Below, piece by piece: positions 1-8,089 of a DNA stretch of 52,276 bases (its first letter is position 1; each line of letters opens with the position of its first letter). Made by a program: the position numbers and the translations under genes. The notes under the pieces are model-generated. The model did no database searches, was not told where the DNA came from, and saw only the letters and a list, made by a program, of their open reading frames with translations. Source of the stretch: Desulfobacterales bacterium (GTDB lineage: Bacteria; Desulfobacterota; Desulfobacteria; Desulfobacterales; JARGFK01); assembly GCA_029211065.1 (NCBI GenBank), contig JARGFK010000020.1, positions 1-52,276 on the forward strand, given 5' to 3'.

Positions 1-150
1 TATCCAATCCTCCCGGGTTGATTATGAAGCATACTTACCACATTTTTTACGACATTACAAGGTTGACGTGACACTAGCCTCTTCCTCTTAAAGCATATTT
101 TCATTTTCCCGGAACCATAGAACCCTCGACCCCTTGGCCCCTTTTTCTTC

Positions 151-960
151 CTACACATTATACACCCGCAGGATCGCTTCCAGCAAAGACCCGCCAATGG
201 CTCTGGCTTTATCTGAAATTGTATAGCAATAGCTCTTGTCCTTCCGGGGATCGATATCACCAATTTTTAACCCCTTGCTGACCCGGCTTCCGGATCGAAG
301 CAGCCCCCGGAGTACGCCGTCAATTCCGGCGTAAACCTTTTCGCTTTCCACCGTTCCGATAACATCGCCCGACTTTACCATATTGGTAATGGAATGCCTC
401 GTTTTGAATATCCCCTCCAACGGCGCCCGCAAAACACGCTGATCCGTATGACCACCGATATTTCCGGGAATTCCTGTGTTCAATGCAGCGCTTCCGTCAG
501 TGATGATACTTCCCAGATAATGCCCCCTGTTTGTTTCTATCACCATATGAACGTCTGAGGGTGCGGTGAATCCGGGGCCCAGCCCAATGACCAATGGGGC
601 CTCGGTTTTTGCCGTTCCCATATTGGTTTTGGCCAGAATGGCATCGATAACGACCTGGGGGCGCATCGTTTTAAGGGCTGTCCAGTGTGGATCGACCAAA
701 ACGGCAATCGCTTTTTTATGCCAGGCCGCCCGGATTCCATCCGCATCCCCGGCTTTTCTGGCTTCAACCCCTTCGACTGTTGCGGCGCCCTTATAAACCG
801 CTTCAGAAAAAGATACCGACCGCCTGACCGCTAACGGGTGGGGCATCTCCAGCATGAAGATGGTCTTAATGTTAGCCATATAAAGGCGCCAGGCAACCGC
901 ACTTGCCATTTCCCCCGCCCCCTTGATTCCGACAACGAGCCGGTTCAATTCGGTTTTCAT
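151..960 (-). CDS. yqeB: YqeB/EF2563-family selenium-dependent Mo hydroxylase accessory protein
   Basis: 269 aa, close to the usual length of the family. An N-terminal Rossmann-like glycine motif (GIKGAGEMAS, residues 11-20) is followed by the conserved middle block VIGLGPGFTAP (about residues 123-133) and a C-terminal half with GIPGNIGG and a biotinyl-like hairpin (KSGDVIGTV...GVLRGLLRSG). The family is known from comparative genomics as a companion of selenium-dependent molybdenum hydroxylases (with YqeC and SelD); its biochemical step is unsettled. That matches the three xanthine-dehydrogenase-family subunits further along on the same strand. It lies last in the minus-strand group with the molybdopterin-binding protein and PadR regulator. 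Family call firm, role inferred. Confidence 0.88.
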   Translation of the reverse strand: MKTELNRLVVGIKGAGEMASAVAWRLYMANIKTIFMLEMPHPLAVRRSVSFSEAVYKGAATVEGVEARKAGDADGIRAAWHKKAIAVLVDPHWTALKTMRPQVVIDAILAKTNMGTAKTEAPLVIGLGPGFTAPSDVHMVIETNRGHYLGSIITDGSAALNTGIPGNIGGHTDQRVLRAPLEGIFKTRHSITNMVKSGDVIGTVESEKVYAGIDGVLRGLLRSGSRVSKGLKIGDIDPRKDKSYCYTISDKARAIGGSLLEAILRVYNV

Positions 961-1089
961 TTTTTTCCCTCAAGTTCACCATGATGTTGCATAAGCCTTT
1001 AATCGTTCAAGACAAGGCTGTTCTTTCCATTGGGGAATCAAGTCAAATTCCTTAAAGGGAAGTTTTTCTTTATAACTTTTATTCATTCA

Positions 1090-1125
1090 CTTGATCCCTT
1101 GAATCCCTGAATCCTTGAACCCTTT
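1090..1125. repeat. CCTTGAATCC-type intergenic repeat
   Basis: A short run of CCTTGAATCC / CCTTGAACCC units lies in the gap between the yqeB-like gene and the molybdopterin-binding protein gene. The same motif forms the arms of the inverted repeat at 11491-11678. It looks like a degenerate member of a dispersed intergenic repeat. Confidence 0.45.
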
Positions 1126-1199
1126 GATGTGAATCTACCAATTTGAAGCTAATCCTTTTTTTACTTTACATTGTCATATTTTATAGTCAACTCCAGAAC

Positions 1200-2228
1200 T
1201 CATTTTCCGAACGGACACACCGGATAGCGGCATTCCTTGCAATTCATGCAAAGACCGCCATGGCCCAGTGCGGCAATATCATTTTTGGTGATGCTGTCCC
1301 CGGCCAGAACCCGCGGCAGCATCAAGTCAAATACGGTGGTGGCATGATAATACACGCATGCCGGCAAACCCATGATCGGGACTGTGTCAAGATAGGCATA
1401 CAGAAACATGGCGCCCGGCAGAATCGGCGATCCGTAGAACATTATCTTTGCACCGGCCTGCTGGATGCCGATGCGCGTGACATCGTCCGGATCAACGGAT
1501 AGTCCCCCCGTCGTTACAATCATGTCACATCCCAGGGCAATTAATTTCCGGATGGCATCGGCAATTTGTCCGGGATCATCCGGCACCAGAATTTTCTTAA
1601 GAATGGTTGAACCGAGACCGCTGATTTTAGAACCGACATATTTGTCGAATTCATCTTTTATCAATCCATCATAAAGTTCACTGCCGGTAACGACCGCCCC
1701 GACTTTTTTCTTCCCATAGGGTAATACTTCTATCAGCGATTTAAATCGTTCAGCAATCGTTTCCAGACGCTCAATCTTTTTTTTCCGGATAATCAACTGG
1801 ATGATCCGGGTCGCAGCCACGGTTTGTTCGGCTTTACAGGGAAAGTTGTTTTTCAGGGTTGAAATGACAATACTGCCGATGCTGTTTATTTTCAGCAACC
1901 CGCCGGTGTGGATTTTAAGAACGCCATCGGTTTTGGCAATAAGATTTGTCTTGCCCTCGCACGGATCGGTCCACTTGAGCGCTTTGCCGGCAACAGCCCG
2001 GGCAATTCTCAATGCAGCCGTATCTTCGTGAACATAAGTATTCGACAGGTTCAGCACATAGAGGTGCTGCTTTCCCAGTTTCAATAACTCCGGAATATCT
2101 TTTTTCTGGACGATGTGTCCTTTTTTAAAACCCACGCCTTTAAATTTACCGGGTATGATCCAGGTAATATCATGGGGCAGGACCATCCCGACCGCATCTT
2201 CAACTTTGATTTTTTTCATTCTATCCAT
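1200..2228 (-). CDS. molybdopterin-binding protein (MoCF_biosynth domain) with C-terminal Cys cluster
   Basis: 342 aa. The middle holds a MoeA/MoaB-type molybdopterin-binding fold: AVVTGSELYDG (about residue 178) and IVTTGGLSVDPDDVTR (about residue 238), the motifs that bind molybdopterin in MogA/MoeA. The N-terminal ~150 residues (KVEDAVGMVLPHDIT...) resemble the start of MoeA, but the protein is shorter than canonical MoeA (about 400 aa). The C-terminus carries four Cys (C327, C330, C333, C338), a probable metal or FeS site not found in MoeA. It starts 12 bp after the padR stop, so the two are probably cotranscribed, and it precedes the yqeB-like gene. Likely role: handling or inserting the Mo cofactor for nearby molybdoenzymes. 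A molybdopterin sensor is an alternative. Confidence 0.8.
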   Translation of the reverse strand: MDRMKKIKVEDAVGMVLPHDITWIIPGKFKGVGFKKGHIVQKKDIPELLKLGKQHLYVLNLSNTYVHEDTAALRIARAVAGKALKWTDPCEGKTNLIAKTDGVLKIHTGGLLKINSIGSIVISTLKNNFPCKAEQTVAATRIIQLIIRKKKIERLETIAERFKSLIEVLPYGKKKVGAVVTGSELYDGLIKDEFDKYVGSKISGLGSTILKKILVPDDPGQIADAIRKLIALGCDMIVTTGGLSVDPDDVTRIGIQQAGAKIMFYGSPILPGAMFLYAYLDTVPIMGLPACVYYHATTVFDLMLPRVLAGDSITKNDIAALGHGGLCMNCKECRYPVCPFGK

Positions 2229-2240
2229 TCTGTTCCTTAA

Positions 2241-2774
2241 TCAATCTCTTATTTGCGCCATAAACGGACGGGCTTTTTGCGACAGCCATTTCATCCGCAG
2301 CTCTACCGTTGCCAGTTTAAATCCATAAACCAGCCGGGTATACGGATCGGTCTCGGCAGCGTGATTTTGCTTTATTGTTAACCGAACGTTTTTAAGCAGT
2401 TCAATCTGGGCGTCGATCAGTTTTTTCCCTCCCAGGAGGGAGAGCTGGTAAAAAAAGAAAAGCTTTGCCATAAATTCGATCCGAAAATCCCTGACATGCC
2501 GGGTGGGTTCATGCAGCCATTTCAGAAAAGCGTCTTTTCCCTCCGGACTTATCGTAAAGATACGCTTGGCGGGACGTGCGTCCTGATGTTCCAGAGTGGA
2601 TTGAACCAGTCCCTGCTGCTGGAGTCTTTTTAACAGCGCGTAAAGCTGGCTGGTGCCTACAAACCAGGTCGCTCCAAGGGCTTTTTCGGTGAACTGCATG
2701 ATTTCATAGCCGTGCCTGGGGCCGGACATCAAGGCCCCCAGCAAGACATATTCGCTGGAAGGTTTGGTCTTCAC
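2241..2774 (-). CDS. PadR-family transcriptional regulator
   Basis: 177 aa. The N-terminal winged helix has the PadR signature (YVLLGALMSGPRHGYEIMQF, then a wing with LYALLKRLQQQGLV and the RIFTISPEGK strand, residues 9-80), followed by an alpha-helical C-terminal dimerisation region, as in PadR subfamily 2. PadR proteins are repressors that often respond to phenolic acids or other small aromatics, which would suit the catabolic content here. The upstream region (2791-2824) holds two overlapping palindromes that could be its operator. It lies divergent to the molybdoenzyme gene at 3127 and upstream of the molybdopterin-binding protein gene, so it may control either side. Family call firm, ligand unknown. 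Confidence 0.9.
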   Translation of the reverse strand: MKTKPSSEYVLLGALMSGPRHGYEIMQFTEKALGATWFVGTSQLYALLKRLQQQGLVQSTLEHQDARPAKRIFTISPEGKDAFLKWLHEPTRHVRDFRIEFMAKLFFFYQLSLLGGKKLIDAQIELLKNVRLTIKQNHAAETDPYTRLVYGFKLATVELRMKWLSQKARPFMAQIRD

Positions 2775-2790
2775 TGCGTCAATCCCCTTT

Positions 2791-2824
2791 ATATTCCATT
2801 TTAGAATATTTTAAAGTAAAATAT
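2791..2824. promoter_or_regulatory. two overlapping palindromes upstream of padR (candidate operator)
   Basis: ATATTC-N7-GAATAT spans 2791-2809 and ATATTTTA-AAG-TAAAATAT spans 2806-2824. Both are perfect inverted repeats. They sit 17-50 bp upstream of the padR start, where a repressor would cover its own promoter. They are not the ATGT-N8-ACAT type described for some PadR proteins. Confidence 0.45.
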
Positions 2825-2912
2825 AAAGTCAATAAAAATGTACGAACGGCGCCGTTGTTTTTTCTTGCATTCAGCGACTTTGAAATGTACGTTATTTGAT
2901 CGAAATGCTCAA

Positions 2913-2992
2913 TGTCCGTTGAAAATTGTCTGTTGTCCGTAATCAACAAGATTAAATGTATAAAAGAATGTCATTCCTGCGAAAGCAGGAAT
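2913..2992. repeat. intergenic repeat remnants in the 2775-3126 gap
   Basis: The 352-bp gap between padR and the molybdoenzyme gene holds two repeat types. At 2913-2945 there is a degenerate GTCCGTTGAA...TTGTCCG copy related to the elements at 17381, 22273 and 27639. At 2973-2992 there is a perfect hairpin, ATTCCTGC-GAAA-GCAGGAAT, of the ATTCCTGCGAAAGCAGGAAT type found dispersed in many proteobacteria. No gene was seen. The promoter of the 3127 gene must lie here but no clear -35/-10 pair stood out. Confidence 0.5.
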
Positions 2993-3126
2993 CCAGAAAG
3001 CAATGCCGGGTTAAGCCCGTAATGACAAAACCCATAATAGTTATGTCGCTCTGAGTAATTTATTTAGACATCTGACAATCCCAACAAAAGAAGACGGCAA
3101 TCGCATCGTTTGAAGGAAACCTACTA

Positions 3127-5493
3127 ATGAAATCGACCATTCAGACCTATGACCCCCAGTGCAAATCCCGTTGCGGCGTGATCTGTCATATTGAAGACGG
3201 AAAACTTGTGAAAGTCCGCAAGGATCCCGACCATCCCAACTTTACCAATCTATGCCCCAAGGGGCTTGCCAGCCCGGAGCTGGTCTATCATCCGGAGCGG
3301 TTGAAGTATCCCCTGAAGCGAACCCGACCCAAAACAGACCCGGACCCCGGCTGGAAGCGCATCACCTGGGAAGAAGCGCTGGGTACCATCGCGCAAAAAC
3401 TCCTCCGAATCCGGAAAGAGTACGGCGCAGAAGCCGTTGTTTTCGGCAAAGGCTCTTCCGGCGGAGGACCTGCCAATGATTTCAAGGGGTGGATCTCCCG
3501 CCTGGGCCTGGCATTCGGCAGCCCCAATTATGACCACGGCACCATCCATATCTGCAGCTGGCATAAATCACAGGGCTCCCGATACACCTACGGCGTAAGC
3601 ATGCCCAAGCCCGATTTTGAAAACACCAACTGCCTCCTCCTCTGGGGGCATAATCCGGCCGTATCCTGGAAAAAACATCTGGAGGATGTCAACGCGGCCC
3701 GCAAGCGCGGCGCAACTGTCATCATTATCGATCCCCGCCGCAATGAAACCTGGAAAAAAGGCGACCTGTGGCTGCCGGTCCGTCCGGGAACCGATACGGC
3801 CCTGGCACTGGCCATGCTGAATGTGGTCATCCATGAGAAGCTCTATGACCGCGAGTTTGTCCGCAGCTGGACCAATTCGCCGTTTCTAGTACGAACGGAT
3901 AACGGCCGGTTTATCCGGCAAAACGAAATCGGACCTGCTTCACAAAACAACCCTTACCTGGTATGGGACGAGTCCGCGGACGATCTGCTGGGCTATGACC
4001 CCCAGAAAAGGAATTACCTGAAAGAAGGGAGACCGGCCCTGTCGGGCGAACACCGCCTGAAGCTTACGGATGGTAAAACCGTCACCTGCCGTCCGGCCTT
4101 TGCGTACCTGATTGAACGGGTCAATCAGTTTCCCCCGGAAAAATCAGCCGAAATAACATGGGTGGATGTGGACAGCATAAGAGAAGCCGCCCGTGCTTTT
4201 TATACCCAAAAACCGTCCTGCTATTACGCCTACAACGGCGTTGAGCAGCACACCGGCGCCATGCAGAACAACCGGGCCATCTGCACTTTCTTTGCAATCA
4301 GCGGCAACTTCGACAGACCCGGCGGCAATGTCATTTTCCCGAAACCCCAAACAAATCACATCGACGGCAAAAAAGAATTCAAGCTCGATAAACTGCCCCT
4401 GGGCAAGGAAAACCGTCCCCTCGGTCCCACGAATGTTCAGGCCAGAGACCTATACCGGGCCATCCTGGAGGAAAAACCTTACCCTGTCAAAGCACTGGTT
4501 TCTTTTAGCGGCAATTCCCTTACTGCCAACGGCGACAGCAAAAGGGGCAAGGCCGCTTTTGAAAAACTTGAGTTCTTTGTTTTGGCCGAACTCTTTGAAA
4601 CCCCGGCCGCCAAAATGGCGGATATTCTGCTGCCGGCTACCACTGCTTGGGAATCATTCTTTGTGAAACCAACCTTTGAAGGAACCGCAAAGCCCTGCTG
4701 CCATCTTCAACTGATGCCCCAGGTTATAAAACCCCTGTATGAATCAAAGCCGGATATCACTATCATTTTCGAGTTGGCCAAAAAACTGGGGCTCTCGGAC
4801 AAGTTCTGGAATGGAGACATTGAAGCGGCTTTTAATCATCAGCTTGCGCCAAGCGGCCTTACGGTGGAGGACTTGAGAAAAAATCCGGTCGGCATCTCTC
4901 TGCCGCAGCCGGTCAGGTATGAAAAATACAAAGAAATCGATGGGGTCGGCGTCAAAGGTTTTTCAACTCCTACCGGCAGAATCGAGGTGTATTCTGAAAT
5001 ATTCCTTGAAAATGGTTTTGATCCCCTGCCCGTATATGAAGAACCGCTCATGAGCCCTTTCAGCCGTCCGGAACTGACAGAGAAGTTTCCCTTTATCCTC
5101 ACCAACGCCAAACTGCTGTCCTATTGCCACGGCCAGCATCGCGGGGTCCCTGCCCTGCGAAAAATGGCGCCCCATCCCTATGTGGAAATCCATTCCGACA
5201 CTGCCGAGAAGCTGGGCATTAAAGCAGGCGACTGGGTCAAAATGTCAACCCCCCACGGGTCCATCCGCGTAAAGGCAAAATTACAGGAAGGCATCCACCC
5301 CCAGGTGGTCTCCACCCAGCACGGCTGGTGGCAGAGCTGTAAGCAACTGAACCTGCCCGGCTATGATCCCTTCAGCGATGCAGGCGCAAACGTGAACCTG
5401 ATCGTAACCAACGATTTGGCCGACCCCATCACCGGGGCGGTCCCCCATAAATCCTATATCTGTAACATTGAGAAACTTCAGGAGCCTGCGTGA
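3127..5493 (+). CDS. molybdopterin-dependent oxidoreductase, DMSO reductase superfamily
   Basis: 788 aa catalytic subunit. An N-terminal 4Fe-4S site is seen as C12-x3-C16-x3-C20-x22-C43 (ending LCPKG), followed by YPLK, a molybdopterin domain (LLLWGHNPAVSW, IIDPRRNET, RPGTDTALALAML) and a C-terminal molydopterin dinucleotide-binding domain (FILTNAKLLSYCHGQHR ... HGSIRVKAKL). C143 in HICSWHKSQG sits where superfamily members carry the protein Mo/W ligand, so a Cys-ligated enzyme is likely. Order and motifs resemble the thiosulfate/polysulfide reductase and acetylene hydratase branch. There is no Tat signal, so it is probably cytoplasmic. No FeS or membrane partner subunit is adjacent, so the electron partner is unknown. 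RBS AAGGA at 3113-3117 supports this start. Substrate not assignable. Confidence 0.87.
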   Translation: MKSTIQTYDPQCKSRCGVICHIEDGKLVKVRKDPDHPNFTNLCPKGLASPELVYHPERLKYPLKRTRPKTDPDPGWKRITWEEALGTIAQKLLRIRKEYGAEAVVFGKGSSGGGPANDFKGWISRLGLAFGSPNYDHGTIHICSWHKSQGSRYTYGVSMPKPDFENTNCLLLWGHNPAVSWKKHLEDVNAARKRGATVIIIDPRRNETWKKGDLWLPVRPGTDTALALAMLNVVIHEKLYDREFVRSWTNSPFLVRTDNGRFIRQNEIGPASQNNPYLVWDESADDLLGYDPQKRNYLKEGRPALSGEHRLKLTDGKTVTCRPAFAYLIERVNQFPPEKSAEITWVDVDSIREAARAFYTQKPSCYYAYNGVEQHTGAMQNNRAICTFFAISGNFDRPGGNVIFPKPQTNHIDGKKEFKLDKLPLGKENRPLGPTNVQARDLYRAILEEKPYPVKALVSFSGNSLTANGDSKRGKAAFEKLEFFVLAELFETPAAKMADILLPATTAWESFFVKPTFEGTAKPCCHLQLMPQVIKPLYESKPDITIIFELAKKLGLSDKFWNGDIEAAFNHQLAPSGLTVEDLRKNPVGISLPQPVRYEKYKEIDGVGVKGFSTPTGRIEVYSEIFLENGFDPLPVYEEPLMSPFSRPELTEKFPFILTNAKLLSYCHGQHRGVPALRKMAPHPYVEIHSDTAEKLGIKAGDWVKMSTPHGSIRVKAKLQEGIHPQVVSTQHGWWQSCKQLNLPGYDPFSDAGANVNLIVTNDLADPITGAVPHKSYICNIEKLQEPA

Positions 5494-5611
5494 ATACTGT
5501 TTTCCTCTTTCGCCCCTGACTGCGCAGGAAACAACTCTGGTAGGTGGCAATAATTTTCGTATGACGTTCTTAACTGTTTTTACTTCAATAAAAGAAACAT
5601 GAGGAGGGATA

Positions 5612-7150
5612 ATGGCGGTGATCAGTGCTTTTGATAATAAGAAATATATTGCCGAGCAAACAGATGAGATTCTTAAACGCGTTAATAAATTTAACGATAA
5701 GCTCTATCTCGAATTCGGGGGGAAACTTCTTTATGATTATCATGCTTCAAGGGTTCTGCCGGGATATGATCCGAATGTCAAGATGGCGCTTCTGCAGAAA
5801 TTGAAAGACAATGCCGATGTTCTGCTTTGCATTTATGCCGGGGATATTGAAAGAAAAAAAATCAGGGCGGATTTTGGCATAACCTATGACGCCGATGCCC
5901 TTAAATTAATAGATGACCTGGTAGAATGGGAAATAAACGTCCTGGGAGTAGTCATTACCCGTTTTGATAACCAACCCAGCGCTAAATTATTTAAGAACAA
6001 ATTAGAAAGAAGAAACATAAAAGTCTATACCCATCAATACACAAAAGGTTATCCTACGGATGTGGATTTAATCGTAAGCGACCAGGGCTATGGGGTTAAT
6101 GAATATATTACGACGGAAAAACCGCTGGTTATTGTTACCGGGCCCGGGCCGGGTAGTGGAAAGCTGGCGACATGCCTTTCCCAGGTTTATCATGATTACA
6201 AAAAGGGGTTAAAATCCGGGTATGCAAAATTTGAAACCTTTCCTATCTGGAATCTGCCCCTCAAACACCCGGTCAATGTAGCTTACGAGGCGGCAACCGC
6301 TGATATTAAAGATTTCAACCTAATTGATCCATTCCATCTGGAAGCCTACAACAAAAAAGCCGTTAACTATAATCGCGATGTGGAGGTATTTCCTATCCTA
6401 AAAAGAATCTTAAAAAAAATAAGCGGCGGTGAGTCATTTTATCAATCGCCAACAGATATGGGTGTAAATCGAGTCGGATTTGCGATAACCGATGATGCAC
6501 TGACAAGGGAGGCTGCCAAGCAGGAAGTGATTAGGCGATACTTTCGCTATCAATGTGAATATGCAATGGGATTAACGGATAAAGAAACAGCCCAGCGGGT
6601 AGAGCTTTTCATAAAAGATTTTAATCTTTCCCCCGAGTACAGAAGGGTTGTTGAACCTTCCCGAATGGCCGCTTTTGAAGCACAGAAAATACATAAGGGA
6701 AATGAGGGTGTTTATTGCGGTGCGGCCATAGAGCTGAAAGACGGAACGATAATAACGGGCAGCAATTCCCCGCATCTTCATGCAACATCCAGCCTTATTC
6801 TGCATGCCATTAAGCATCTCTCTGAAATTCCTAATAAAATTAAACTATTGCCGCCAAATATCATCGAATCGGTTAAAAATCTCAAAACAAAAGTTCTAGA
6901 TGAAAAAACCCTGAGTCTGGATTTGTTAGAAGCACTTATTGCTCTCAGTATCAGCGCCACGACAAACCATACGGTTCAGCTGGCAATGGAAAAACTAACT
7001 GATTTAAAGGGGTGTGAAGTTCATATGACGCATATCCCCACGCCCGGTGACGAAGCAGGTTTGCGACGTCTGGGAGTAAATTTGACAAGTGATCCTAATT
7101 TTTCGACAAAAAACCTTTTTATTGCATCCACATCTTATGATCGCCTGTAA
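5612..7150 (+). CDS. DUF1846 domain-containing protein
   Basis: 512 aa, the typical length of DUF1846 proteins. The N-terminus (FDNKKYIAEQTDEILKRV, then KLYLEFGGKLLYDYHASRVLPGYDPN) and the KPLVIVTGPGPGSGKLATCLSQVYHD segment (about residues 171-195), with a nucleotide-loop-like glycine stretch, are family hallmarks. Members have known structures but, as far as I know, no proven function. A strong AGGAGG lies about 5 nt upstream. It follows the molybdoenzyme by 118 bp and precedes the alpha/beta hydrolase by 26 bp. Its codon use looks more AT-rich than the neighbouring genes, which may point to a different history. Confidence 0.88.
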   Translation: MAVISAFDNKKYIAEQTDEILKRVNKFNDKLYLEFGGKLLYDYHASRVLPGYDPNVKMALLQKLKDNADVLLCIYAGDIERKKIRADFGITYDADALKLIDDLVEWEINVLGVVITRFDNQPSAKLFKNKLERRNIKVYTHQYTKGYPTDVDLIVSDQGYGVNEYITTEKPLVIVTGPGPGSGKLATCLSQVYHDYKKGLKSGYAKFETFPIWNLPLKHPVNVAYEAATADIKDFNLIDPFHLEAYNKKAVNYNRDVEVFPILKRILKKISGGESFYQSPTDMGVNRVGFAITDDALTREAAKQEVIRRYFRYQCEYAMGLTDKETAQRVELFIKDFNLSPEYRRVVEPSRMAAFEAQKIHKGNEGVYCGAAIELKDGTIITGSNSPHLHATSSLILHAIKHLSEIPNKIKLLPPNIIESVKNLKTKVLDEKTLSLDLLEALIALSISATTNHTVQLAMEKLTDLKGCEVHMTHIPTPGDEAGLRRLGVNLTSDPNFSTKNLFIASTSYDRL

Positions 7151-7176
7151 TTCGTAATAAGGATCGCCTACAAATC

Positions 7177-8079
7177 ATGGGTTGTTTTTTTATGAATGAT
7201 GCTAAAATATTGGTTCCACCGCGTCCGGATGAGGAACCCATTGCAGCGGTGGCCGGGATTGAATCATTATCGCAAAAACGTCTGACGCCCTGTGGTTCGG
7301 GGAACATGATATGGCATGTGTGGGGCGAGGGAAAGCCGCTGGTGTTGCTGCACGGGGGATTCGGTTCCTGGCTGCATTGGATCCGCAATATTCCGGTATG
7401 GGCGAATCGGTTTACCGTTTTCGCAGCTACCCTGCCCGGATTCGGCGATTCAGATGATCTGCCGGAACCTCAAACCGTGGAAAATATCGCAGCGAGCGTA
7501 TCTGCCGGAATTGATCAGATTCTGCCGCCCGGTGAACCGTTTCACATGCTCGGGTTTTCGTTCGGCGGCATCGTGGGCGGGCTTGTGGCAGCCTTGCAGG
7601 GCGACCGGCTGTTGTCGCACACGTTTTCAGGTTCGGGCGGGATGGGTCTTACGCGCAATCCCATGGAACCCCTCAAAAACTGGCGCAGGGCTAAAACGGA
7701 AGAGGAACGCCTGCAAGCCCACAGGCGGAATCTTGAAATATTAATGATTGCTGATCCTCAAAAGGTGGATGACCTGGCCGTTTACATTCAAAACTGGAAC
7801 ACGCCGCGCTGCCGTGTGCGAACCTACAAATACTGGCATCAGGATATTTTGCGAGAATCGCTCCACATGGCGAAGGGGCGGTTGATGGGACTTTACGGCA
7901 GCCGCGATGCGATTGTCAGCGGCCATATGCATGAGCGGATCAATTATCTCAGGGCTATTCAACCGGATCTGGTCTTTCGAGAGATTGAAGGCGCCGGGCA
8001 CTGGGCCTGTTATGAGGCCCCAGAAACCTTTAACAAAACCTATTTTGAAATGCTGCACGCAATCAATATCAAGAAATGA
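7177..8079 (+). CDS. alpha/beta hydrolase
   Basis: 300 aa alpha/beta-hydrolase fold protein. Visible elements: the oxyanion strand LVLLHGGFGSWLHW, the nucleophile elbow GFSFGG (Ser nucleophile), the acid loop GSRDAIV (Asp) and the catalytic His in GAGHWACYE. The layout resembles meta-cleavage product hydrolases and other C-C or ester hydrolases, but the substrate cannot be read from sequence. No signal peptide. The ATG at 7177 follows an AAGGA 13 nt upstream; an in-frame ATG at 7192 has no RBS. It ends 10 bp before the permease start at 8090, so the two are probably co-translated. Confidence 0.85.
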   Translation: MGCFFMNDAKILVPPRPDEEPIAAVAGIESLSQKRLTPCGSGNMIWHVWGEGKPLVLLHGGFGSWLHWIRNIPVWANRFTVFAATLPGFGDSDDLPEPQTVENIAASVSAGIDQILPPGEPFHMLGFSFGGIVGGLVAALQGDRLLSHTFSGSGGMGLTRNPMEPLKNWRRAKTEEERLQAHRRNLEILMIADPQKVDDLAVYIQNWNTPRCRVRTYKYWHQDILRESLHMAKGRLMGLYGSRDAIVSGHMHERINYLRAIQPDLVFREIEGAGHWACYEAPETFNKTYFEMLHAINIKK

Positions 8080-8089
8080 CCTTCAACCC

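Noticed and set aside
2845-2856. AACGGC-GCCGTT palindrome followed by a T-run as a terminator
   Set aside because: It has no loop, so it cannot form a normal terminator hairpin, and it is not located at the end of a gene on that strand.
7907-8089. Upstream extension of the permease frame
   Set aside because: It overlaps the hydrolase coding region; the hydrophobic start and family N-terminus begin at the ATG at 8090.
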